DNA from: Hominilimicola fabiformis
GTDB taxonomy: Bacteria > Bacillota > Clostridia > UBA1381
Direction of reading: 5' to 3'
NCBI RefSeq assembly: GCF_020687385.1
Contig: NZ_JAJEQM010000010.1
Location: 1 to 64,000, forward strand
Length of the DNA stretch: 64,000 bases
This document shows positions 1-8,303 of the stretch, piece after piece. The notes beneath the pieces were generated by a model. It ran no database searches and had not been told where the DNA came from. It worked only from the letters and a program-made list of their open reading frames with translations. Both the position numbers and the translations under genes were made by a program. Positions within the stretch are counted from its first letter, which is position 1; each line of letters opens with the position of its first letter.

Positions 1-60
1 TAAAAAAATTCCTCCTATGATTTATTTATATTCTATCATAGAAGGATTATTTTTTACAGA
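1..60 (-). promoter_or_regulatory. 5' region of a minus-strand gene lying left of the window
   Basis: On the minus strand an AGGAGG ribosome binding site (16-11) ends about ten bases before the window edge. It is preceded by an AT-rich stretch with a TATGAT-like -10 element (40-35). This suggests that a minus-strand gene starts just outside the window. The gene itself cannot be seen. Confidence 0.4.
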
Positions 61-208
61 CTTTTTCTCACACTCTCAAATTACTAAAGAAATTTCACAA
101 GCTCGGTATATCGGTAAAGCCTCTGCCTTGCAGAAGTTCATTACCTGAGCCGTTCAATTTACCGGAATTAATTTACAAATTTGCTGATGCTAAAAAAGTG
201 TGAGAGTA

Positions 209-258
209 AAAAGTATAGTCTTGGATTACCTTTAAAACCAGTCCATGACTATACTTTT
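209..258 (-). terminator. Rho-independent terminator after the HipA-like kinase gene
   Basis: AAAAGTATAGTC (209-220) pairs perfectly with GACTATACTTTT (247-258). In the minus direction the hairpin is followed by a T-rich stretch. It lies just downstream of the kinase stop codon and closes the Fic-kinase operon. Confidence 0.75.
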
Positions 259-297
259 GTTTTACATAACATATTCTTTTTAATTTAGAATATTTCG

Positions 298-1383
298 TCA
301 TTCACTCCAGCTAATTACATTCGTAATTCGTTCGTTAAGCTCATTGAACTGTCTTTCGGAAAGATATGCTTTAACCTCGTCTAAATCTATTGATTTAAGT
401 TTTTGAGCAATATCCTTGTAATTGACTATAAAATGTTCGCAAAGGTCATCTAACGGAATAGATGCAGAATTACCCATTGTTGTTCTTGACAATCCTAACA
501 ATCCCTCTTGAAAAGCAACATTGTGATCGTAACACGGTGATACAGACTTAAATTCAAATGTTTCACTATTGTATAGAAGTCCATAATTATCATCATGCAA
601 ATCAGGGTTTGCTATAATATAATTAAATATATACATTCTCTGCAACTGATTAATAATGTCCCGATACTTATCATCATTTATCAAGATATTATATATTTCG
701 TCTGATGTATCAAAATATGTTTTCAGTTCACTTGCATGAACAAGAGAAGTTGAGTAGTCTGTAAAAATTTTAATCTTTACATATTCCCCATCCAAAGCTA
801 CTTCTGCAACATTTACACCAATTTGCTTTCCTATAAGATATGCCGGATATTCTAATACAGAATCTTTTTTCAACTTATAAATATAACCGCCAAATACGGC
901 TTTAGGAAAGTATCCTTTTGTAGTAAATAAAGATGTAAAGCCCTTTAGCATATCTTCATTTTCGGTAATTTCACCTGTTAATGCCACATTATTAAGGGCA
1001 AGATTATCATCTCTTAATTTTTTGAGTTCGTCCAAATCTGCAATAGAATCATGAGTCCTTATCCAAAAATTATCGGTAAAAGAAATACCCGAACTGTCCT
1101 TAATAACCTTATCTCTGTCTCTGCCAATTTTACGAGCAATATAAACCATATTCATATATGTTCTGTTGAGATTATTTATTCTATTATTAAGCCAATCTAA
1201 AACATATGCAGAAGATATTTTTTCTTTGCCACGCAATCCAAACGGAAGATGTGCTTTTTCATACACCGTAACTTCATCAGTTTCTATATTGAATTCCAGA
1301 ATGGGAATATTTTCAAACATAATAGTATATCTTTTTACTTTCTCTGTCTCTCGTCCACTATTAGGGATTGTAAACTTATCCAT
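298..1383 (-). CDS. HipA-like protein kinase (CtkA-type), paralogue 1
   Basis: This 361-residue protein looks like a HipA-fold serine/threonine kinase. The catalytic-loop motif NPDLHDDNYG is at about residues 259-268 (HipA proteins have NxDRHxxN), and the metal-binding motif YDHN is at about 285-288 (DFG-like). The N-terminal part carries TDNFWIR and ALTG motifs shared with the second kinase at 12536-13573, so the two are paralogues. No separate HipB-like antitoxin gene is adjacent. The ATG at 1383 was chosen because AGGTG lies six bases upstream; a GTG nine bases earlier is the alternative. It follows the Fic gene by ten bases, so the two are probably cotranscribed and may form a stress or toxin module. 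The substrate is unknown. The family is clear, the biological role inferred. Confidence 0.75.
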   Translation of the reverse strand: MDKFTIPNSGRETEKVKRYTIMFENIPILEFNIETDEVTVYEKAHLPFGLRGKEKISSAYVLDWLNNRINNLNRTYMNMVYIARKIGRDRDKVIKDSSGISFTDNFWIRTHDSIADLDELKKLRDDNLALNNVALTGEITENEDMLKGFTSLFTTKGYFPKAVFGGYIYKLKKDSVLEYPAYLIGKQIGVNVAEVALDGEYVKIKIFTDYSTSLVHASELKTYFDTSDEIYNILINDDKYRDIINQLQRMYIFNYIIANPDLHDDNYGLLYNSETFEFKSVSPCYDHNVAFQEGLLGLSRTTMGNSASIPLDDLCEHFIVNYKDIAQKLKSIDLDEVKAYLSERQFNELNERITNVISWSE

Positions 1384-1392
1384 ACTCTGCAC

Positions 1393-2001
1393 CTACTTTA
1401 AATCTTCCGTTTTAAAAGTTGTGTAACCCTCATAATAATAACTCGTGTCAATGCCCTTCATATACACTTCACGGTCATTTATTTTGTTTGTCAACGCATT
1501 TTTGAGAACATATTTAATCTCAATATCACGAATAGGACTACGCTCCATCGCAAGCAGGTAATCTTCCTTGTCAACCTTGCTCCAGTCAACAACCTTTCCG
1601 ATTTCTTTTTTCAAAATCAAATCCAACCAAATACGAGTTGCTCTGCCGTTGCCCTCACGAAACGGATGAGCGATGTTCATTTCAACATATTTTTCGATAA
1701 TTTCATCAAATGAGGATTGAGGCATTTTATCAATATTCTCAAGTGCCGAACACAAATACATCAACGGAGCAAAGCGAAAATTCCCCTTTGCAATATTTAC
1801 TTCTCTGATTTTTCCCGCAAAGTCGTAAATATCTTCAAATAAATATTTATGAATAGCACAAAGCGTTTCAGACGTACCGGGTGTCAATGTATCAAGAATA
1901 CCTGTTTCAAACAGTTTCAGTGCCTTTTGCTTGCTTATTTTTTCTTCTGTCCGTGCAAGTTCAGCAGAATCTGTTATACCTAATCTATTTTCAAGTGCCA
2001 T
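1393..2001 (-). CDS. Fic-domain AMP-transferase, class III (C-terminal inhibitory helix)
   Basis: The 202-residue protein contains the Fic core motif HPFREGNGR (about residues 112-120), which in this family catalyses transfer of AMP from ATP to target proteins. The flap region KGNFRFAP (about 72-79) is intact. Near the C terminus, SYYYEG (187-192) matches the [S/T]xxxE[G/N] inhibitory motif. That makes it a class III Fic protein like Neisseria NmFic, in which a C-terminal helix represses activity. The start is the ATG at 2001 behind GGAGGG, not the GTG six bases earlier. It is the first gene of a two-gene minus-strand operon with the HipA-like kinase. Confidence 0.88.
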   Translation of the reverse strand: MALENRLGITDSAELARTEEKISKQKALKLFETGILDTLTPGTSETLCAIHKYLFEDIYDFAGKIREVNIAKGNFRFAPLMYLCSALENIDKMPQSSFDEIIEKYVEMNIAHPFREGNGRATRIWLDLILKKEIGKVVDWSKVDKEDYLLAMERSPIRDIEIKYVLKNALTNKINDREVYMKGIDTSYYYEGYTTFKTEDLK

Positions 2002-2116
2002 TTTCACCCCTCCGTATTCTGAACAATTTAACTGATGATTTCAATTATATATTTTATTATATCACATATCTTGCCACATTCCAATGATATTTGTGCAAAA
2101 ACTATTTCACTAAATC

Positions 2117-4576
2117 TTATAGCAATTCCTCTTGTCTTCTTTCATTTTTCAACGAAGAGAAATATTTTTCAAAATATTCATTACGCACTTTAGTTATTGC
2201 AATTTTATTGTCTATGGCATAATTATAGACGCTATTCCAAATACCATACAGATGTTCGGAAAACTTATTTATATCATCTTCTTTTTTACATTCCTCAACA
2301 ACATTTCTGCTCCAAGCAATAATATCTTCTTTTTCGCAAATCTGTTCCAAATATTCAAACATTTCTTTCATTATATTTTCGAAAAATTCACCCAAGCAAA
2401 TACACTCATTTATCCACTCAGTATTTACATCATTGAACTTCTCTAACCACTTATCTCTATTGTATTTTATAAATGCATCCTTCACTCTCACGGATAATCT
2501 AATATTTTTATCTATATCTTTATATCTAAACGTTTCGGATAACATAGCTTCCATATAATTATTCTCTATATTCATCATGCCGTAACTATTTTGATGAAAT
2601 ATATCTTTTATTTCATCAGCAAATGCATCTAATTCTTGTGCTTGTTCCTCTTCTGTTTCTTCATCTTTATAAGAAAATTCCTGTGTCTGTTCATCTTCTT
2701 CATCTTTATAGGAAAATTCCGATGTTTGTTCATCTTCTGTTTCTTTATCTTTTAAAAGGAATTCCACCGTCTGGTCCACGTATTTTTTATCATATTCACA
2801 AGAAAATTCCAATGTTTGTTCATCTTCTTCATCTTCTTCATCTTCTTCATCTTCATAAGAATTATAAATGTCACAAAAACACTCTCGATAATTCTTTATA
2901 TAATAAAATACCCATTTATCAACGTTTATCTCAGTTTCAAGATACATACGTTTCAAATACGTCCCCAAAAATAAAGGGTATGTACTGTAATTTGTTACAT
3001 TAACTATATACTTATATTTGTCATTCACATTATTATAGTGGCGTATATTTTTAATCCTATTTTTCAAATTCTTATCTTCATCCATTTTAATACTTATCAT
3101 CGAATCCAATATAAAGTTGATAGGTTGAAATAATCTTTCAAATTCATATCCGCCAATACTATTGATCATGTTGTTATAGCCCTCATTGTTACTGAACTGA
3201 GAACATTTATCGGTCAACATATTATCAACAAACAATCGTAATCCGCTTATTAGTTCCCCTTTGCCACCATCAACTTTGGTTATTGCTGTACGCTCCGTTT
3301 TCGGTACTTTGCATTTTATACCGTAATTATTTGCTTCTTTCGTTAATATACTGAATATAGATAATATATCAAGCATGATCTTTTCAGACTCTTCTTCCCA
3401 AAAGAATTCGGGATCTATAAGGTTTTCTTCATTTTTATAGTTATAATTTTCCCCATAGTAAACGTTTCGAACGATTTTACTAAAAGCATTTTTCATATCA
3501 TCAATAATAATCTTCGCACAGTTTATGTATTTCGTTTCGCAATGATTTTTCTCATATACCCAAACAGCAATATCCTTGATTAGTTCATCAACAAAATCAG
3601 AAAATTTATTATTTATTATTAAGAATTTCATATACGGAAGTCTGTTGAATGAAATATTGCATTTTTTATTTGGTTGAAAAAAATTTTTAATAATATATTT
3701 ACGCATCTGTTGTTCTATATCTTTTTGTGGATTTTCAACATGTATATTTTTTTTATTATTCATATTTTCTTCACCTGTACCCCATGCTCCATACATGTCT
3801 TTATTTATTATGAACATAATGTCTTTTAAATCTTCAATTCGAACGCTGTCTTCTTTTTTTGTAAATCTTCCAAATAACCATCCTTGTTCACCAATGTAAA
3901 AACAAAATATAATGTTTAGAAAATATAGAAGTATTATTGAAAATATTGTATATCTGTCTTTAAATTTATATTTCTTTATATATCCGCCCTTTATATGTTC
4001 CTTACGATAATACTTACCTAAATAATTATCATCTATGCCTTCTATTATCCCTTCAAAGTATTGTTTCATATCATTTATGGGATTATATTCTGTGTCGTTC
4101 AATGTTTCAGTGAAATTATCTTCATCGTTTTCATTTAGCATCTTATCCCACACGCCATCAATCGCTTCAAATTTAGTTATAAATACTATAAACGAATTAT
4201 TTTCTTTAATCGACTCTTCAGATATATCTGTTCTAGGTTCTTTATCCAACTTAAATTCAACAACATTTTCCACCAAATAATTAAACAAAGTTTCCCCCTT
4301 AGTTCTCCATTTTGATATTGGCTTTTCTTTTTCTATCGCATATAAATAATCTCCAATATATTTATATGGTATATTCGAAGTTGCACACATATAGCCAAAT
4401 AAATATTTTCCCAATCGGGTTAAACTTATTGCGTGTTGTTTGTCAAACAACTCTTTTTTAAACAATCCTTCTTCATTCGTTATATTCCATCTCAGTAGAT
4501 AACGAAATCTACGTTCATATTTCATACGCAGTTTGTTTTCTTCATTCGTATCCTGCTCACAAAATTTCTTCCACAT
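2117..4576 (-). CDS. Large acidic single-pass membrane protein, unknown function
   Basis: This 819-residue protein has no family I recognise. A hydrophobic segment at about residues 209-229 (after a basic KKYKFKDR stretch) looks like one transmembrane helix. About residues 575-650 are an acidic low-complexity region made of imperfect repeats of the form EDEQTxEFSYKDEE. The rest is rich in charged and aromatic residues, with several FxxIxxxI helical stretches. The start is ATG 4576 behind GGTGG; a GTG three bases earlier is possible. It is monocistronic, with a short gap to the Fic operon. It could be a surface or stress factor or part of an accessory defence locus, but nothing in the sequence decides this. 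Confidence 0.6.
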   Translation of the reverse strand: MWKKFCEQDTNEENKLRMKYERRFRYLLRWNITNEEGLFKKELFDKQHAISLTRLGKYLFGYMCATSNIPYKYIGDYLYAIEKEKPISKWRTKGETLFNYLVENVVEFKLDKEPRTDISEESIKENNSFIVFITKFEAIDGVWDKMLNENDEDNFTETLNDTEYNPINDMKQYFEGIIEGIDDNYLGKYYRKEHIKGGYIKKYKFKDRYTIFSIILLYFLNIIFCFYIGEQGWLFGRFTKKEDSVRIEDLKDIMFIINKDMYGAWGTGEENMNNKKNIHVENPQKDIEQQMRKYIIKNFFQPNKKCNISFNRLPYMKFLIINNKFSDFVDELIKDIAVWVYEKNHCETKYINCAKIIIDDMKNAFSKIVRNVYYGENYNYKNEENLIDPEFFWEEESEKIMLDILSIFSILTKEANNYGIKCKVPKTERTAITKVDGGKGELISGLRLFVDNMLTDKCSQFSNNEGYNNMINSIGGYEFERLFQPINFILDSMISIKMDEDKNLKNRIKNIRHYNNVNDKYKYIVNVTNYSTYPLFLGTYLKRMYLETEINVDKWVFYYIKNYRECFCDIYNSYEDEEDEEDEEDEQTLEFSCEYDKKYVDQTVEFLLKDKETEDEQTSEFSYKDEEDEQTQEFSYKDEETEEEQAQELDAFADEIKDIFHQNSYGMMNIENNYMEAMLSETFRYKDIDKNIRLSVRVKDAFIKYNRDKWLEKFNDVNTEWINECICLGEFFENIMKEMFEYLEQICEKEDIIAWSRNVVEECKKEDDINKFSEHLYGIWNSVYNYAIDNKIAITKVRNEYFEKYFSSLKNERRQEELL
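2640..2870 (-). repeat. Intragenic acidic tandem repeats
   Basis: Within the 819-residue protein gene, imperfect repeats of roughly 45-60 bases encode EDEQT-x-EFS units, and there is a run of DEE/EED codons at about 2820-2855. These are slippage-prone and probably vary in number between strains. Confidence 0.7.
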
Positions 4577-4794
4577 CACAATCCACCTTTTTTGCCAATT
4601 AATTTTTCAAATTACAATATCCTCATTCATTCCAAACTTATTTTATAAAATTATATCATTTTGGCACAGATTATGCAATATTTTTTTCTAAAACATTTTT
4701 ATATTGCGTATTTTATTATTTATTTACAGATTATTTAAGTATATTATTATATATATCAGCTGATCGCTTGAAAGATTAATCTAAAAAGCAGTAA

Positions 4795-4839
4795 CTTGCG
4801 AAGTGCTTGCGAAATCTTTTAGGCCTCATTTCGCAGGCA
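4795..4839. repeat. Direct and inverted repeats upstream of the serine-recombinase block
   Basis: CTTGCGAA occurs twice 11 bases apart (4795-4802 and 4806-4813). The second copy is part of an inverted repeat, TGCtTGCGAAAT (4804-4815) with ATTTCGCAgGCA (4828-4839), around a loop containing the palindrome AGGCCT. It sits in the 330-base AT-rich gap 4577-4906, between the divergent acidic-protein gene and the plus-strand block. No ORF was found in that gap. It could be an operator, a recombination site or a terminator-like hairpin. Confidence 0.5.
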
Positions 4840-4906
4840 AAAATAGCGTAATCATGCGCCGAACGAGAAAAACAAATAAAAATCAACTTATATAGGAGGA
4901 AATATA

Positions 4907-6574
4907 ATGGACTCATCCAATTATTCACAAACTTACAACATCCAGGATATTATAGACAAAATTGAAGAAGAAACTAATTTGACCGTTCCTTCAGCTGTGA
5001 TAATACCATTGAAACAACACAGAACCGTCAACCTTAATGCAAATGATACATTTGAAATTGATGTAAAGCTGATGACAAGAAAGAGAATATTTAAAAAAAT
5101 TTCAATTCAGCCGGCCGAAATTGAAAATCCTAATCTTGTTTACAAGTTTGGTACAAAAGGTGTAAGTCGCCTATCAGAAGATGAATGGGACATTTGCAAG
5201 AAAATTTACCATAAGCTATCGGAGAATATTGACGAGGAATGTGTTTACGGTTTTGTTGGTGAATTTGATAACAAATACATTTTTGGTGATAACATCATCT
5301 CGCCAACTTCAACAAACACTATTAAAAATGTATTTTTTAGAAGTCCTTGTACAATCGAACATGCGAGTGCAAACTTCTTTTTTGAAAAGTATCTTCCATG
5401 CTTCAAAAGTCAGACAGAGGGTCTCATCTTTTTGTTTACCCTGCTTTTAAGCACTTGTATATCACGATTGGGTAACTTAGGCACTGATCGACCGTCATTT
5501 ATTTTGGCTGTTATAGGTCGCACAGGTAGCTATAAAACTTCTACGGTTCAAGCTACACTCAATCCATATAATAATGAAAATTTTAGTGTTTGTTCTTTTG
5601 AAGACACAGTTGCCAGTATTGTAGCAACCTTAAAACAGTCGCGTGATATGATCACAATTGTTGATGATTTTTATACAAATACTGACAGAGAAATAACTGC
5701 CACGCTTGAAAAAATTATACGCCTTAACGGTGACAAATCATCAGTTGCTAAGAAAATGAGCGGTAAAAAAATCGTATCCGAATCGTCTGATACAATCACG
5801 GTTGTCACCGGTGAACAGATTCCAAAAGTGCGATTTTCGTCGATCCCGCGTATGTTCATTATCGACTTCCAAGAGGCAGTCAATTTGCAGGCATTAACGG
5901 AGTTACAGGCCTCACAAGCTGAGTTCAGAGGTGCATTGGCTGATTTTATTCAATACACATTAGATATTGACTTTTGTATTAAATTGAGGCAAAAATTCTT
6001 GGATCATCGAGATAGCATTTCCCATCACGCAGCTCCGAAATGGCACCCGCGTTATACATCAATGTGTTGTTGGTTTTTGGCAATTTACGATATGTTTTGC
6101 GAATATTGCACTGCAAAAAATATATTTTTCACCAACATCAGTGATTTTCCATCAAACATTCGTCACTACATCGCCGAGCAAAGCAAGCGTTATCTTGAAA
6201 ACGACAGTATCTTCATATTTTTCAAGATACTTGACTCATTACGTGTCGAAAACAAGCTACATAAAATAAATACATCAAAAATCACCAATGACACACCAAA
6301 AACAGATATTTTATATGACGATAATTACATTTGGCTTGAAAGCGTTAATGTTTTTGCTAAAATCAAACTTGCATGCCAAAATGAAGGCATTTCGTTTGAT
6401 TTATCTCGGCAAGAACTTTACCAAAAATTAGAAAGTGAGAAATTACTTATAACAAAGAACAACCATCGTTCATACGAATATCGAAAAGGACAATTTAGGC
6501 AATCCGTTATATGTTTGCCAAGAAATAATCTCAACCGTTATTTGACTTATGATAAGGAGGACATCAAACTATGA
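4907..6574 (+). CDS. P-loop ATPase, DUF927/helicase-like, of an integrative element
   Basis: The 555-residue protein carries a Walker A motif GRTGSYKT (about residues 204-211) and a Walker B motif MITIVDDF (248-255). A polar strand ending in VVTGE follows, as in the DUF927 superfamily of replication-associated ATPases on mobile elements. The N-terminal 190 residues and C-terminal 180 residues are not recognised. The start ATG has AGGAGG seven bases upstream. Its stop overlaps the next gene's ATG (ATGA), so translation is coupled. It is the first gene of a plus-strand block that ends with a serine recombinase, so a role in replicating or maintaining that element is the best inference. The ATPase fold is clear from motifs; the exact family is less certain. 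Confidence 0.6.
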   Translation: MDSSNYSQTYNIQDIIDKIEEETNLTVPSAVIIPLKQHRTVNLNANDTFEIDVKLMTRKRIFKKISIQPAEIENPNLVYKFGTKGVSRLSEDEWDICKKIYHKLSENIDEECVYGFVGEFDNKYIFGDNIISPTSTNTIKNVFFRSPCTIEHASANFFFEKYLPCFKSQTEGLIFLFTLLLSTCISRLGNLGTDRPSFILAVIGRTGSYKTSTVQATLNPYNNENFSVCSFEDTVASIVATLKQSRDMITIVDDFYTNTDREITATLEKIIRLNGDKSSVAKKMSGKKIVSESSDTITVVTGEQIPKVRFSSIPRMFIIDFQEAVNLQALTELQASQAEFRGALADFIQYTLDIDFCIKLRQKFLDHRDSISHHAAPKWHPRYTSMCCWFLAIYDMFCEYCTAKNIFFTNISDFPSNIRHYIAEQSKRYLENDSIFIFFKILDSLRVENKLHKINTSKITNDTPKTDILYDDNYIWLESVNVFAKIKLACQNEGISFDLSRQELYQKLESEKLLITKNNHRSYEYRKGQFRQSVICLPRNNLNRYLTYDKEDIKL

Positions 6575-7368
6575 GTACTGAAAGCGAAAATCTATACACA
6601 AAGAATGATCAACTAATAGCACAAATTTATGATAACCTTTCGGGAGAGAATAAATCAGAAGAAGCAATTTCGCTTCTTCTAAATCCTAACCATATCTCAC
6701 CAACAGAACAGGTAAAAATTCTTGGACTATTAGGTGAAAAGGATGAAAGATTTCATTCTTTGCTCATCAAAACAGTATTAAATAATATTAATATTTTAGA
6801 CAATAACGAGTCGTTTAAAATAATTAATAATCATTTTATACAACTGGTAAATCAAGCTTATTTACTTGATGATAACGCAATAATTAAGATTTGTCAAGAC
6901 TTATTTTATCTTATAAGTCAAGGTGTAGCTGCATTTTATCCATACATTTGGATACTGCTAAAAAACCATGGTCATATCACAACATACACCGACAAGAAAT
7001 TAAGAACCATCAACCATTATGCAGTCGTTTTCAGTTTCGATGGGTACAATGCTAAATCCATCCGAGAAATACTCAAAAGCAACTGTATATTATGCTCAGA
7101 ACAAGCACTCAGTGCATTTAAAACAGTAAAAACAAAGAAAGAACAAGCATATTCACAATGTGCAAAAGCATTGCTATATATCATGGTTCAAGCTTTTAAG
7201 AAACAACAGCCGGACTATGATAAATTTGACGAATACCTATCTGATATTCCAAATAAGTATTGCGAAGAACTTCGTTGCGATTCATTATCAAGAAATTCCG
7301 AAAGGCTGTATGCTAATTTGTATAGTTTTTTTGAGAATGGCGGTCACAAGCAAGTTTATGGCTTGTAA
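6571..7368 (+). CDS. Hypothetical protein of the serine-recombinase element
   Basis: The 265-residue protein is predicted to be soluble and mostly helical, with no motif I recognise. Its ATG overlaps the stop of the ATPase gene by four bases, so the two are almost certainly coexpressed and may act together. A CxxC pair (ILCSEQ region) is not arranged as a zinc finger. Confidence 0.55.
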   Translation: MSTESENLYTKNDQLIAQIYDNLSGENKSEEAISLLLNPNHISPTEQVKILGLLGEKDERFHSLLIKTVLNNINILDNNESFKIINNHFIQLVNQAYLLDDNAIIKICQDLFYLISQGVAAFYPYIWILLKNHGHITTYTDKKLRTINHYAVVFSFDGYNAKSIREILKSNCILCSEQALSAFKTVKTKKEQAYSQCAKALLYIMVQAFKKQQPDYDKFDEYLSDIPNKYCEELRCDSLSRNSERLYANLYSFFENGGHKQVYGL

Positions 7369-7436
7369 TTGCTGAAGCCGATATGTAACTGCCCTTGTTT
7401 CATTTATGTATTATTTTCATAGAGGAGGAAAACACA

Positions 7437-8093
7437 ATGCAAAAAAGTATTTTACATTTAGACAAAAAACAAGGGCAGACATATCATGCCATATTTAAAA
7501 ATAATCATGGGAGGCGGTTATACATACAACTACAAATTAATAATAACGAAATTTTCATTTCAGATTGTTTTTACACCGACAGACCTGCAAGGAACGGACA
7601 TCATGCCGTTCCCTGCAAATTTCATACTTCACACTGTACTTGTGACAGTTTAATTGATGTGTTCAAAAATGAGCTTGACAAAACATTTTTCGGAATTGAA
7701 TTTTGCGATATCGAAAACCATTTATCAACAGAAGAATATATCAAATTAAAAACACAAGTCAAAACCAAATATAAATTTTTAATTCTTGTAAACGATAATA
7801 ATACATATAAAACAAGACTAAAAAATCGTATTCACAGGTCGATTTTGCTTGAAATCGTTCGTAACGGCAACAAAGGAACAATTATCGATTGTCACTACAG
7901 CGACAGAACATACAAGCGAAACAGTGCATACATAACACCGTCAGGACTGACAAGTATTACTTTTGATTTTAGTCTTTACAACATATTAAAAATAGTCAAT
8001 TCTGAGCTTAATTGTGATTTTACCGATGTTATCATCACGCAGGACAGTTTTGGCTTTAACGATTCTCCCCTACCGATTTGCGGGAGTATTTAG
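7437..8093 (+). CDS. Hypothetical protein with a twofold internal repeat
   Basis: The 218-residue product is unrecognised, but its halves look alike. ISDCFYTDRP (about residues 40-49) and IIDCHYSDRT (about 141-150) sit in similar surroundings. Each is preceded by a basic and aliphatic stretch and followed about 30 residues later by LIDVFKNELD or ILKIVNSELN. This suggests an internal duplication giving a pseudo-dimer. The start is the ATG at 7437 behind GAGGAGG; an upstream ATG at 7395 lacks a site. It is the third gene of the recombinase block. Confidence 0.55.
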   Translation: MQKSILHLDKKQGQTYHAIFKNNHGRRLYIQLQINNNEIFISDCFYTDRPARNGHHAVPCKFHTSHCTCDSLIDVFKNELDKTFFGIEFCDIENHLSTEEYIKLKTQVKTKYKFLILVNDNNTYKTRLKNRIHRSILLEIVRNGNKGTIIDCHYSDRTYKRNSAYITPSGLTSITFDFSLYNILKIVNSELNCDFTDVIITQDSFGFNDSPLPICGSI

Positions 8094-8140
8094 ACAAACC
8101 ATACACCGCATAAAATAAACTAAAAATGGAGGTAATCATA

Positions 8141-8272
8141 ATGTCGGAATACACGGATATAAGAAACAATACATATCAAATACATCAGCGTTCGCTTGTG
8201 AATACTTCTCAAGCGGAGCAACAAAAGCAAGAAATTATAGAAGAATTGTATCGTATCTTTGATAAGAAATAA
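8141..8272 (+). CDS. Small 43-residue protein upstream of the serine recombinase
   Basis: The ORF begins at ATG 8141 behind a TGGAGG site and ends at 8272. It encodes a polar, glutamine- and glutamate-rich peptide ending in IIEELYRIFDKK, probably a short helix. It sits 31 bases upstream of the recombinase gene. Small ORFs in this position on serine-recombinase elements are sometimes directionality or regulatory proteins. Here that is only a guess from position. Confidence 0.5.
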   Translation: MSEYTDIRNNTYQIHQRSLVNTSQAEQQKQEIIEELYRIFDKK

Positions 8273-8303
8273 TTTTATTAAAATCTGAAAGGAGGAAGCA
8301 AAG

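Noticed and set aside
2640..2870. CRISPR-like or satellite repeats
   Set aside because: They encode acidic protein repeats in frame and are imperfect.
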